Source of the DNA: Thozetella sp. PMI_491
Lineage: Eukaryota; Ascomycota; Sordariomycetes; Chaetosphaeriales; Chaetosphaeriaceae
Reading direction: 5' to 3'
DNA: 64,000 nucleotides
Assembly: GCA_021432635.1 (NCBI GenBank)
Contig: MU270015.1
Span: forward strand, 1,287,762-1,351,761
Shown one piece after another: positions 29,727-40,722 of this stretch; the stretch's first letter is position 1, and each line of letters opens with the position of its first letter. A model generated the notes under the pieces. The model did no database searches and was not told the DNA's origin. It saw only the letters and a program-made list of their open reading frames with translations. A program made the position numbers and the translations under genes.

Positions 29727-31508
29727 ATGCAGCTTCCCCTGTGCTCACTTATTCTTCTCCCTCTATTCGGCTCGGCCGTCCGGGCCGAGTTCCTCGGCCC
29801 ACACTATGCGTCGCCTCGCGATATCAGCAGCAACCAAAGCTACGCAGCCAGTGGCTGGAGAACTGCATGCCAAACCCTTGCAGCTTATCTCAGAAATGAC
29901 TCCCAGGGATCGTCTAGCGGTGCTATACCGGGCATTGCCAATATCACTTTCTCCGTCGGCATGTTTTCGGTGAATGACCCCGTCGCTGCCGAGATGCAGT
30001 TTCACCATACTTCGCACGAGGTCGCGAATGCGACCAATGGGACGCATAAGGTCGACGGAGATAGCATATACCGTATCGCCAGCGTCACCAAGGTCTTTTC
30101 AGTGCTGGCCGCTATGCTAGAGCTGAAGGATGCGGACTGGGAACGTCCACTCACCGAGATATTTCCAACACTCGCTGAGTATATGAAGACAGCCCCCCAA
30201 AATGCTGCATACGCAACGCAGTGGGATAAGATCACCCTAAGCGCCCTCGGCGCCCAAATTGCCGGGGTCCCTCGTGAAGGTTATCCCAACATAGGGGAAG
30301 TGCTCCTCCAGCTGGCCACCGGAGTGCTCACAGAAGATCCAACAGCCTTGGGATTCCCGCCTCTCAACACGAGCGATCCACTAGTGCAGCCCCCTTGTGC
30401 TGTGAAAGAATGCACTGCTGCGGCGTTCATAGAAGGTGTGGCTGATCGAGCTCCCGTATTTCTTCCGTGGACCACGCCGGCGTACTCCAACAACGGCTTT
30501 ATCCTCTTCGGCCAAGCCCTGGTGAAGCTGACTGGTAAGAGCTTCGATCAGCTTTACCGCGAAACCATCTTCGACCCCCTTGGGATGTCCTCATCCAACA
30601 GCTCCACGCCGCCAGTGAGCATGTGGGGTCGCTCCGTGATACCTGGAGACATATCCAACTTTGCAATCGACTCTACTACGTTTGTAGCTTCCGGCGGACT
30701 TCTGTCCACCATCCACGACCTGGCCAAATTCGGCACTAGCATCCTCAACTCGACGCTTCTACCGACTGAAGAGACACGGAGGTGGCTGAAGCCTGTTTCT
30801 CACACTGCTCACTTGCAATACTCCATCGGCCGACCGTGGGAGATTGTGCGCTACACACACGCATCCGGGGTGGTAACGGACATCTACACGAAGTCAGGTG
30901 ACTCGGGTCAGTACAGCGGCTACTTAGTACTTGTTCCAGACTACAACGTCGGCTTCAGTATTCTCTCCGCCGGAACTTCGAGCACTCGTTTTGACATTGT
31001 TGCGGCCATCGCTGACGTTGTTATTAATTCCGTGGTACCCGCCCTGGATATCCAGGCTCGTACCGAGGCAGAAAAGAACTTCGTAGGCACCTACAAGTCG
31101 ACAATTCCTGGGCTCAACTCATCGATGGCGTTGATCACTAATGGAACTGATTGCGCTGCTCCTGGCCTAGAGATATCGTCCTGGATCAGTAATGGTACCA
31201 ATGTGCTCCAGAAGATGAGCAAGCGCTTGGGAACGCCACCGTACCGCTTGGTGCCGTCAGTTGCTGATCCTCAAAACGGCCAGATGGCGTTTCGGCTGAT
31301 CACTGCCACCGATGGTCCTAGGGTGATGGTCCCTAAAGGTCTTTTGGTCTCTGCCCCGGGCATGATCCATGGCGATTGGATTCTTGTAGATGCTGCCACA
31401 TATGGGGGTATCGGGCAAAGTCTTTTTGTGTTTGATATCGGGCCGGATGGGAACGCTACGTCGCTTAGCCCAGCGGCGTTTAGGGTCATTTTGAAGAGGT
31501 CCATGTAA
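29727..31508 (+). CDS. Secreted beta-lactamase-related serine hydrolase
   Basis: Single exon, 593 residues from the ATG at 29727. That start gives a signal peptide (MQLPLCSLILLPLFGSAVRA); the earlier ATG at 29649 would add 26 residues and bury it. Class C-type motifs are present: Ser119-Val-Thr-Lys122 (SxxK, nucleophile and general base) and Tyr253-Ser-Asn255 (YxN). LYRETIFDPLGMSSS is typical of LACTB-like esterases. The extra 150 C-terminal residues form the beta domain seen in fungal members. Many N-glycosylation sites fit an extracellular enzyme. Likely role: hydrolysis or transesterification of an ester, amide or lactone; such proteins also occur in metabolite clusters. Substrate unknown. 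Confidence 0.88.
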   Translation: MQLPLCSLILLPLFGSAVRAEFLGPHYASPRDISSNQSYAASGWRTACQTLAAYLRNDSQGSSSGAIPGIANITFSVGMFSVNDPVAAEMQFHHTSHEVANATNGTHKVDGDSIYRIASVTKVFSVLAAMLELKDADWERPLTEIFPTLAEYMKTAPQNAAYATQWDKITLSALGAQIAGVPREGYPNIGEVLLQLATGVLTEDPTALGFPPLNTSDPLVQPPCAVKECTAAAFIEGVADRAPVFLPWTTPAYSNNGFILFGQALVKLTGKSFDQLYRETIFDPLGMSSSNSSTPPVSMWGRSVIPGDISNFAIDSTTFVASGGLLSTIHDLAKFGTSILNSTLLPTEETRRWLKPVSHTAHLQYSIGRPWEIVRYTHASGVVTDIYTKSGDSGQYSGYLVLVPDYNVGFSILSAGTSSTRFDIVAAIADVVINSVVPALDIQARTEAEKNFVGTYKSTIPGLNSSMALITNGTDCAAPGLEISSWISNGTNVLQKMSKRLGTPPYRLVPSVADPQNGQMAFRLITATDGPRVMVPKGLLVSAPGMIHGDWILVDAATYGGIGQSLFVFDIGPDGNATSLSPAAFRVILKRSM

Positions 31509-31925
31509 AGGAGCCAAACCAGGGGTATAAAGTGTCAAATATATTAATATAGAATCATGTGACTACCATCATGGGCGGTGCCCATTTGTTACGTGTGGCA
31601 AGAGAACATCGATTCGGCAAAACGCCAGATGGTCTTAGTTTGCCTACTCAGCTGTATTCTTGCATCTCCGCTTCCTATGCCCGTACTCGATATGAGCAGA
31701 TTGCATTCTAACTACTATATATCAAGTAGACCTAAGATGACTACACTAGGTTGCGCATCCAAGCTAACTCCCGGAGGGGTATGTTCATGCAAAACTCATT
31801 GACACCATCAAGTTCGTCGCTCTCTACTTCATTCGGGGATATGGTCATTAGGCCAAGTTCCTGTTCGAGAATTTCCAGCTAAGCTTTCGCTGGTCTTGTA
31901 AAGATAATTCCGGCTACATGCTTGT
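31509..31925. other. Convergent intergenic region
   Basis: Between two 3' ends. AT-rich at 31528-31555, fitting terminators. No coding signal. Confidence 0.45.
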
Positions 31926-32945
31926 TTAGTGACGAAGGCTATTGACTGAGGCTGTCTCTGGCATCTTGATGTGAGGAGCAGCAGCCTCGCGGTCCGAGGG
32001 CTGAGCCTTGCGCTTGCGCAGCAGGAAGAAGGCAATGGCGCCAACCAGGGAGAGCGAAGCGACGATGACACCAACAGCAATACCAGCCTTAGCGCCGGTC
32101 GACAGGCCGTCGCCGGAGGACGAGGAGGCAGCGGCAGTAGAAGTCTCGGATGCACCGTTGGAGGAGCCAGTGGCGGTGGGCACGGCCGACGAGGAGCTTT
32201 GGGCTGGGAGCTCGAAGTCGCTCGACGTCACGTTGAAGCAAGGGACCTGGATGCTGAAGTTGACGGCCTCCACGAAGGTCTTGGCACGAGCGGGGTAAGT
32301 AAGTGATGTACTGCCGAGACAGATGGGAGGAGGGGGGCTGGAAGGGACGCCTTACAATATCGGCACAAGCATAGAAGGATTGGTTTCGGCCACCGAGCTC
32401 ATTGTCGACGTTTGACCAGTACTCGAGCTGAATGGTCGCGTTGGTGCCCTGGGCGACAGTGCTAGGGATCTGACCGATCTTGTAGCACTGGTGGCCGGGC
32501 TCAATAGCACTGACGTTGCTCACCACCTGCTGGGTGAAGGCGCTCTGGGTCTGGGGGTCTGGCTTCCATTTAGCGAGGCAACCTTCGTAGCATAGAGTAT
32601 GTGGACCTACCATTCTCATAGGCGATGGAGAAGGCGACATTCCAAGCATCGTCGGCAATGGATAGAGCGACTGATCCCTGGCCTTATCACAAAGAGATCT
32701 TAGTTAAGAGCGTGTAACCTAATGGGTATAGCGGGTCACATACTGAGAGGGAAGATTGTCCGGTTGGTGACACCACCAGTGCTTCCGCACGGCGCAACAT
32801 TGTCAGCAGAAGCGCTCCAAGGACGGTCTGAAGGCCACAGGAAGGCAACAGGGCCCATGGTTGTGCCCTCCGCACCCTGGCCGTGCACTTCAGCACCAAT
32901 GGCCACACCGCTGGAGGCCAGCAACAGAGCGAGCTTAGCCAACAT
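31926..32945 (-). CDS. BIM1-like (LPMO-fold X325-type) surface protein with C-terminal membrane helix
   Basis: Four exons on the minus strand: 32945-32744, 32682-32611, 32558-32356 and 32279-31926; 276 residues. A signal peptide (MLAKLALLLASSGVAIGA) precedes a His-containing N-terminus (EVHGQGAEGTTMGPVAF). Then come WPSDRPWSASADNVAPCGS, GSVALSIADDAWNVAFSI, CYKIG and YACADITFVEAVNFSIQVPC. These match the fungal BIM1/X325 family, LPMO-fold proteins that bind copper through a mature N-terminal His and are involved in copper uptake or wall processes. A Ser/Thr-rich linker leads to a TM helix (AGIAVGVIVASLSLVGAIAFFLL) and basic tail, so the protein is type I membrane-anchored. If signal cleavage leaves Glu-Val before His21, the copper brace would be disturbed. 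Intron 1 holds a repeated segment (see repeats). Confidence 0.85.
32684..32717. repeat. 34-bp segment shared with 41121-41154, inside an intron
   Basis: The first 21 bases are identical to 41121-41141 and 10 of the next 13 also match, same orientation. Here the segment makes up the 3' half of intron 1 of the BIM1-like gene (minus strand). Read on the gene strand it carries a TAACTAA branch-like word and GTGATAAG at the acceptor. Confidence 0.7.
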
Positions 32946-34628
32946 AATATCGAAGGTTGCGAAATAGTCTTGTCTTGACCTTTATCAAGTGTGACAAACA
33001 CTGGTCTTGATACCAGAAAGAATGAAAGTGGCAACGATCAACCAGGCCTGGTGTAAGGATGGAGGCAGCCAGAACTGCGGCTTTTTACGTTCTCAGGCTC
33101 CCAGTTATACTCCGCACTCTCAAAGAGATCGCGTGCTTGGGCCAACCTTTCAGCGCACCCAACCCTTAGCGAGTGTGCAACGCCAAGTCGGAACCATGTT
33201 GCTCATAGGGGAAGGTCGTTGGCACACCCAGCGTCCAAGATGGGAACCCCTCTGCCTGTTACGTTCCAAGATGGATCCGTCACATTCTGGATCCGACATC
33301 GCCCGCCACTACCCGACACCATCCCAGCAGAGTGGCATCTAACGAGACCGTTTGTTGTGGCCGGTTGTCCGAGAGCCCAAGCTAGATCGAGGAATCGTCA
33401 AGGCGAAAGGGGAGAAAACTGGGCACGCGGCCGCCCTAAATCCCGCCCAGAACTGGTGCTTATCAGCTTGTGATGCCGACTAGCTGCCTCTAGTTTCTTG
33501 ACCAAAAACGGCTGGGCGTTACTCCGCTTTGTTCTTGTGTGGGACGAGGCGACTCATGGCAAGTGAACTCCGGTGCTTCTTTACTGACTCTTCCATCCTC
33601 TACAGCCTGCGGAGGAAGTGTTGAACTGACAGATGATTTGTTATTTTAGTCCCTGATGAAGACTGATGCTTAGAAAACAGCAACCTGGGAATCTTCTGCC
33701 ATCCTTTCTGCGACACTGCGTCGTGGGAATCTACGGTGTACAGAAGATAAGAGGAGAGCGACCCTCGCCGTCCTAACGAGGTGGGCCTACCAAGCGCCTT
33801 GGAGCATTGGGACTGCGTGGCGAGGCCGGACGGACTGGCCCATGGTATGGGCCCAAGCAAGCCAGGTTTCAATAAAGTTATCTGATGGTGCGGGCACAAC
33901 GCTAGCACATCGCCAAGGTCAATGAACAGGGTGTTGGATCCATTCGGTGCGCAAAAATCTTATCAGATGGATGCTGATGAGCCAATAATCGGTCGGGATC
34001 CGCCCCGCCTCGTGATGGATGCTCCTTGGCGCTGGATCCAGAGTCCAACCACCACGAGGAGTGGCTTGGGGATCCCTGCTGGATACGACTTGCCCGACGT
34101 CTCCCCACCGCTGGTGGGCTGATCTAGACGACCCGACTAGGAACCAACTCCGAATCGATGTCGAGCTTTTCGCCCGCGCGGCGCTTGGCTCGGTCGGTTG
34201 CCCAGGGATCTTTACCAACACTCCTGTCCACCAGCCACATTAACGCCTGCGCATGGAGCTACAGGAACATTTGAATAACAATTATATATTGATTGACCGG
34301 GGGCTGGGCCGTAGCTTGCCCGCCCCTGTCGCATCCGAACGCAGGTTTTCAGGCCTCGGGGCTTCACAGGTCATCTCCGATGGTCGGCCGAGGTGAGCAG
34401 CTGCTTGAATTAGCAGTGCTTCAATGCAGGCGTGCGTCTGCCAGCCGAGTAGGAATGACCGTATGTGCAAGGGGTTAGTGCAGTCGCTTGTTTATAAGAA
34501 CTAGTCCTGTCGACCTGTATTCAAGTGTGTGTCCTTGTCGCTAGGTCAGCACGCTTGAGCACTGTTCACCGCAACGCAGCCATACACGCACTCGTTCTAC
34601 ACATTCGCTATATCTGCTTTCCTCAACC
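32946..34628. other. 1.7-kb intergenic region
   Basis: No supported gene. Overlapping open frames exist in several frames at 33.0-34.3 kb, but none shows a family motif, signal peptide or consistent splicing. GGATCC and CCGGGAT-type words recur by chance level. Presumed promoters of the two flanking divergent genes. Confidence 0.4.
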
Positions 34629-35554
34629 ATGGTTTCAGGCAAGAATATTCTGGGCATGCTGGTCGCTTCGGCTGCCGGCGTTGCCGCCTCCATGGACGAA
34701 CTGCAGCTCATCTCGCGCCTCCTCAAGCGCCAGGAGCCTGGCACGCCGGCCTATTACTGCCATGACAACTGTGGTAGGTGTACTGACTATAAGTATGTGA
34801 ACAACTCGGGCTGAATATCAATGTACAGGCCAGGCCATTATCCAGGCCAGGAACAGCGCGAATGTCTGCACTGACAGCATCTTCCTGACCGATTATCAGA
34901 ACTGCCTGCAGTGTGCTGGTCCTGATAACCAGAATATCTGGATCTACTACGGAACGCAAGTAACCCTAGGACATTGACGGAAGCATTGTACCTGACACCC
35001 GTGTAGAACTCTCACCAACGCCGCTACGCCCTGTGGACTGTCCACAACGCCGCTCTCTGGCACTCAGCCAGACGTCGGCCCGGCGATCCCGGCCGGTTCA
35101 TCGGCTGCCTCTACCACTGCTGGCTCGACCTCGACTAGCACTCCGCCGACCGACACTACGTCGACTTCCGAGGAGGTGACGACCCCGACGCCGACTCCTA
35201 CCTCGACGCCCACTGACACGCCCGACAGCTCGACCTCGTCGATCGGGCCTGACTCGACCACTACTAAGACGGGCGGCCCTGCCAGCTCTGGCGCCTCTTC
35301 GTCTGCAGCCTCCTCCACCCAGGCATCCCACTCGGCAAGCAGCTCCGGTCATGCCAGTGGAACCGGTGTCGTGACCAGCCCTTCTTCGACAGTACGTATC
35401 TCAACGCTTCTCAACTATAGTCTCCGATGATTTGACCTACTTTTAGACCTCTGGACCTGTGCGCTTCACTGGTGCCGCCAATGCTCTCAACGCGAACAAC
35501 ATGGCTCTCTACGGAGCCATGGCCTTTGGCGCCATGTACGCCGTTGCAAACTAG
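34629..35554 (+). CDS. GPI-type Thr/Ser-rich cell-surface protein with Cys-containing N-domain
   Basis: Four exons: 34629-34773, 34829-34955, 35007-35391 and 35447-35554; 254 residues. Signal peptide MVSGKNILGMLVASAAGVAAS is followed by LLKRQ, a Kex2-like Lys-Arg. A compact domain has six cysteines (YCHDNC, VC, NCLQC, PC) and an ARNSANVCTDSIFLTDYQNC stretch. A long Thr/Ser/Pro linker of over 100 residues follows, fit for O-mannosylation. The C-terminus is hydrophobic (GAMAFGAMYAVAN) after a small-residue site, as for GPI anchoring. The second intron uses a GC donor (GCAAGT at 34956) with AG acceptor; a GT alternative does not keep frame. Function unknown; architecture suits a cell-wall or effector-like surface protein. 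Confidence 0.78.
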
Positions 35555-36165
35555 GGCTTTCTGTTCTGTAATTAGTTGGCAAGGTCCTCTCGATCTTTAA
35601 TATTAATCCGGAGTTCCGAAAATGAGAAAAGTCCTCCCGGACAAAGGGAGTGCTTCTTCTTGGTGTTGACATTGACCAAAGAATGCCTAACGTGATCGCT
35701 TATGCATTTCGCTTCTATGTCTATTTGCCAATAAGACTCAAGGCAAACTCGAGTGAGCCTCCTCAAGTCTCTAAGCGAATTCAGCCCGCGATTTTCCGCC
35801 AATCACTTGAACGTAGGGTTGTCGCGCCGCGCTCTAGCGGCCTGTATTGGGGGACGGCTTCTCATCCTCCCGCGTGCAACGGTCGCTTATGAGCTGTTCC
35901 CAGCCCGTGAATTGCCCGCTTGCGGCACAAGGGCTCTTGGCTTTGCGAGCCCGCCCATGGTCCTTCCAAATTGGACCCTCGGAGTTGGATGGCGTCCTTC
36001 CTTGAACCGTTCCGGCCACGCGTGACTGCGCCGCTCGGGCCGAGAAGCCGCCGAACTCTTGCTGGACTGCGTATAGATCGCCTGGGATAAAAGGTCACCG
36101 AGTGCCAATTGTGCGTTGGGTTGGAACAAACATCACGGGACGGTGAATTGAGTTTCGAATTCATA
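35555..36165. other. Intergenic region upstream of the carboxylesterase
   Basis: No supported gene. Overlapping chance frames on both strands. Presumed 3' flank of the GPI protein gene and promoter of the esterase. Confidence 0.4.
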
Positions 36166-38533
36166 ATGCGTTTCCTCGGACTGCCTGTTACCGCGTACAT
36201 CGGCCTGTTCGCGTGGAAGGGGCTGGCTAGGGTCGCGAACGGGGACGCTCTGCTACAGGCTGGATTGAAGATTCTGTCACCCAACGACCTCCTTAGTACG
36301 TATAGCGGAGTTACATTGTCGACATGAGAAAAAAATACGGTATGCCAACTGACCAACTCCTCTAGATTCGCCTGCTGCGGGATCTGGCGTTGTCCTAATC
36401 ACAGAACCAAGCCCTTTCTCGGCCGCACAAGCGACGTGTCGGGGTTTGCACGAGGATTTGCTCTCCCCGGAGCCGTGCCCAGTGGGCTTAAACACCTCAC
36501 TCCGGTATGAGATTTTCCAAGGCCATTACCCGAAGACGCAACTCTTCTGGGCATCGGCATCCTCGCGTGGGAGCTGCCGCGCGGTAGACGCGTCCGGACA
36601 GGTTCATGAGCGGCCATGCCAAGATCAGCTACCCGCGTTATGCACGCAGAGCGCGCCCACGTCAAACGGGACCTTCGAGGATGTCTCGGGCGCCTACCAA
36701 ATCACCCGGCCACTCGGGCAGGGCCAATTGACCGGGTATCGCGACTTTTATGTGTGGAAATTCCTCGGCGTACGCTTCGCAGCACAGCCCGGTAGATTTG
36801 AGTATTCGACCGTGTACGAAAACGGAAACAACAGCGCAACCGCTTTGGCACGCCCGAAGGCCTGTATCCAGGGCGAAGTTGAGGTTCCCCGCAATATCAC
36901 CAGCGAAGACTGCCTGTTCCTGAACATCTGGACGCCATACCTTCCAGCCGCGGCGCCTGCCAGTGGCTCCGCGAAGCTCAAGCCAGTTGTTGTGTGGGTT
37001 CACGGCGGTGGCTATATCAACGGTGCAAACTTGGCCCCCCATCGCGATGGGACGAATCTAGCATCTCGTGGAGATGTTGTGGTGGTGGCGGCAGGGTATC
37101 GGCTGGGAAATCTAGGGTTCCTGCCTTTCGCCGATGGCGTCCACAATGGCAACTATGCCCTTGGAGACCTTGTCACCGCTCTCGAGGTATATCCGTGTTT
37201 CTCCTCCTAGTTTATATCCCCTAACGATTGCGCAGTGGGTATCTAAGAACATTGCGGCCTTCGGTGGTGATCCGTCAAGCGTGACGCTCATGGGGCAGTC
37301 CGCTGGTGCGGCCGCCGTGCACGCCCTGACAGGCTCGCCAAAGGCCCACGGCCTCTTCCACAAGGCCATTGCCATGTCTGACCCTTTTGGTTTGTAGGTG
37401 CTCGTTCTCTAGCACTTTCTATATCACCCGAGCTCCAGTGTAGCAGCATCATCTCTTAAAGGAGGCGGTGGCTAAACTCTAGACACCTAGAAACCTTCCA
37501 GGCGTCAACTATGACCGATTTGCCCTCGCTGGGGCTGTATACAACGACTCCACCGTCACACTGCTGAAGGAGACTTCTTGCTTTAATGTCTCGGATCCTA
37601 TCGCATGCTTACGAGCAGTGGATCCTTTCCTTTTGGTTACCAATTTTAGCGTCAACTACCAGTGAGTTGCTCCCCTCAACGGCTTAGATAGCCGCGTGTT
37701 AACATACCACGAACAGCTATCCTGTCCAGGATAACATCTACATCACCGGCCCGAAGTATGATTTTGCAGATCCTAGTGCCCTCGGTGCAGATATACCGAC
37801 TATCCTAGGTAATGTAAAGGACGAGTTTGCCATTAACACGCCAATCCCGCCCGACAATATGACGCTACAGACATGGATGACCTCGGCCCTTGCGCAGTCC
37901 ATATTGGGGGTTCCCCAAGACCTCTCTCCCTATTTTAAGCAAAGCGGGCTACCGCTCCCCGCCAATGCAACTCGGGACCAAATCTTCAACATAACAGCGC
38001 ACTTGCTGACAGACGGGTTCTACATTTGCCTAGGGCAAGCAAAAGCCTACTCAGGATCCAAGCATGGCTCTCTAAAGAAGGTTTACTTGTACAACTTCAA
38101 CAGGACGTACCAGTTACCGATTTACACGAACCCGTACTGCTCGCCTCCCAAGACCGAAGCGCGGCCCTACGGAGACCCGGATCTACCCTATTTCCGTTGC
38201 CACAGCAGCGATATGCTGGTCATGTGGGGCACGATAGCCCGCATTGGGTCGCCGGATCGCGACGGACTGGACTTTCCCTTTTCCCGGTTGATCTTGGATT
38301 ATTGGGCATCGTTCATACGAACAGCAGATCCAAACCCGGACCCTGCCTACATGAAGGCCAGGGGCTACTTGGAGTCGCTTGAGCAGGCACAGTCCAGCGG
38401 CCCCTGGACGCCGGTAGATGCCTCCAATCCCTTGACCCGCGAGTTGCAGTGGAACGGGCGCATGATGCCCTTCCTTGACGGGTCGATCTGTGCAGGACTT
38501 GGGTTGTCTTTTACGAGCCTAGAGCACAACTAG
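36166..38533 (+). CDS. Secreted type-B carboxylesterase with N-terminal Cys-rich lectin-like extension
   Basis: Five exons: 36166-36295, 36366-37186, 37236-37389, 37502-37661 and 37717-38533; 693 residues. A hydrophobic N-terminus ([17 protein letters not shown]) is followed by a region of about 100 residues with paired cysteines ([32 protein letters not shown]) common in fungal esterases of this group. The alpha/beta-hydrolase part has [20 protein letters not shown] and the nucleophile elbow GQSAG with Ser339. Most relatives have GESAG; Gln at that position is uncommon but keeps GxSx[13 protein letters not shown] and [14 protein letters not shown] (catalytic His region) complete the fold. 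Expected activity: ester hydrolysis outside the cell. Its neighbours are a GPI protein and a divergently oriented regulator region; no specific substrate can be named. Confidence 0.88.
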
Positions 38534-38787
38534 GTGGCTTGGCTGTAACCAGTCACGAGCAGTGAGCAAGGTCTAAGATCACCGACAGTTCAATAGTGAT
38601 GCCATTATTTGCCAGAGGCCGTGATGAGCCATACCCAGTAGCACCGTACAGATGACCTCCAATACGTTCGACCCAATTTGCCCCCAGACCGTACATGATG
38701 CGTCCATACAAATGCAGCCAATACTTCCCAACGCCGTGACCCAAGCAATCCCATCCATGCCACCATAGTAATGCGCCGGGGCCGCCC

Positions 38788-40449
38788 TTACCGCTTGCTC
38801 GGCGGTTCTTTCAACAAGGTTTCCATATGTGCCATCGTACCCGTTATCCATGCTATCTCTCTCAATCTGTCCTCTACTGGATCCTCTTGCAGAAAGCCTT
38901 TCAGCATCTGCAGAGGTAACGCCATGGTCCAAATAGACCCTGACTTCCATTTCGGCTGCAGAAAGTACTGAACCGACTGACAGAGATTCGCGCCCACTGT
39001 TTCTGGCCAGGTATCACGAAAGCCGAGAGGTGGGAGTTGGTCCAATGCAAAGTGCTCAGGACAGGCTGTATAGTCCTCCTGTGTGCCGGTCGGACAGATA
39101 CACTTCCCTATGAACTTTTCGCCCCCCGGCCGGGTTGCCACCAGTTTTCGGAGAGCCCTATACGCCTGGCATAGATGGTGATAGAGCAACATCTGGGCGA
39201 GCCAGCCCTTGATCATCGTCTGGGCGGCCATATGTGACGCGAAGTCGTACTGCAAAGCGTATGGCTCATCGGAAGCCGTCTCAGAATCTGTCAAGATTGT
39301 TGGTGCTGGCCAATACGGCGTTGAGCCGTACTCGTCACGCGATATCTCCAACCAAGCGGTCATTTCCTTGTCAATGCGCCAGCACGCCCAAATGCGGCGG
39401 AGGTTCGCGGCGAGCCTGTCCGCAAAGCTTGCCTGCTCATTGTCTGCTTCATTGTCGTGCGCGTATATGGCTGGGAGCTTGAGGATGATGTCGATCGCCT
39501 GGTCGTGCGCGTCCTTGGGCGGACGCGCGGCCCACGGCACTTCGAGCCACTCCTTTCGCGCGAGAATAGTGGGCTTTCGTCGCTCCAGACCTTGGTACAT
39601 CTACGAAGACATTAGCTCCACGCCGACAGAGGTGCAGCGGGCGGTGCAAAGATGCAGAGGGTGCTTACGCTCTGCACCCGCAAGGCGCGTAGGATGGCAT
39701 AACCCAGGCCGGAGGCGTGGAGGGTAGGACCACGAAGTTGCATCAGCTGGGTAGTGCCGTTGTAGTGGGCTGCAAACTCCCCCCGACTCGGCTCCGTGCT
39801 CTTGGAGAACTCATACATGGTGAAGGCAACACATGTTGCCAGGGTCTGTTCCTGGAGTCGGAGGGCGGGATGGTCAATCGCCTTCTGCAGCTGAGCTAGC
39901 CCGTTGCCGTACAAGACCAGACTGTTCTGTACGAGGCTATTGTTGCCGTCCCGGAATCCGAGCCGGGCGGTGCAGACGGCTAGGACAGTGGCCTCCAGAT
40001 GGGGAGTCAAATGCGCCGTCCGAGCGACGTCCACCAGCCAGAAGCGGCCCCGGTAAGCCGCGGTGGTGTGCTCGGCCGGCATGTAGTCGTCCAAGAAGGC
40101 GCTGATCAATTGCTGCCGAAACGCATGGCGCGGCGTGATGTGCGCCACAGCGCTGTTGAGTGAGCCATCCTCGGAGAGTGAGCGCTGCGCAGACGGACTG
40201 TCGTCACCATAGCCGCGGCAGGTCCTATTTGAGTTGGCGCAGGTGCGGCAGGTCGGGCGCTCGCCGCTGCACTGGGGGCGCGTGAGCTTAGCGGCCAGAC
40301 GACGAGACCGAACGGCCAGGGGGGGATCCGGCGAGCTCGGAAAGCGCTGAGAAAGGGCTAAGAGGACTCACCTTAACACCCCTCTCCTTACAATTCCTGC
40401 AAACGATGCGCGCCGGGTCTTTCTTGGGCTTGGAGGGGCGTTTGACCAT
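38788..40449 (-). CDS. Zn2Cys6 transcription factor with fungal regulatory domain
   Basis: Three exons on the minus strand: 40449-40372, 40271-39669 and 39600-38788; 497 residues. A basic start (MVKRPSKPKKDPARIV) leads into the binuclear cluster, cysteines 17, 20, 27, 34, 37 and 44. As in the other regulator of this window, an intron (40272-40371, 100 nt) falls exactly before the third cysteine. The middle and C-terminal regions are helical with features of the Fungal_trans_2 type (LEATVLAVCTARLGFRDGN, ATCVAFTMYEFSKS, and LYHHLCQAYRAL). It is convergent with the esterase gene (254 bp between stop codons). Its promoter side faces the exonuclease pseudogene at 40.7 kb. Role: nuclear regulator; targets unknown. 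Confidence 0.88.
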
Positions 40450-40722
40450 CTCCGCAATATGGGCGGCCCGGAGTTGGCGCGCGGCCGGGGCATGAGAAGG
40501 GCAAGGCCGTTAGGTCAAAGCTATGGCGCTATCTTGGAGCGTGCATTGCTGAGATCAGGACCGGGGTGCGAAGGCCAAAGATGTGGCGGCGCGCACGTGA
40601 CTTGTCTTCGCCTATGCTGTGCCTCTCTTGCTGTAAAGCAAAGGTTTGTTAACTACATATTCTACTCTGCCACTCTTCTACAGCGATCCGCCTCCGCGAC
40701 CCCAATAGAACGTGCCATCGCC

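Noticed and set aside
33000-34480. Several 60-110 codon frames on both strands
   Set aside because: They overlap in different phases with no domain, signal peptide, conserved splice pattern or codon bias.
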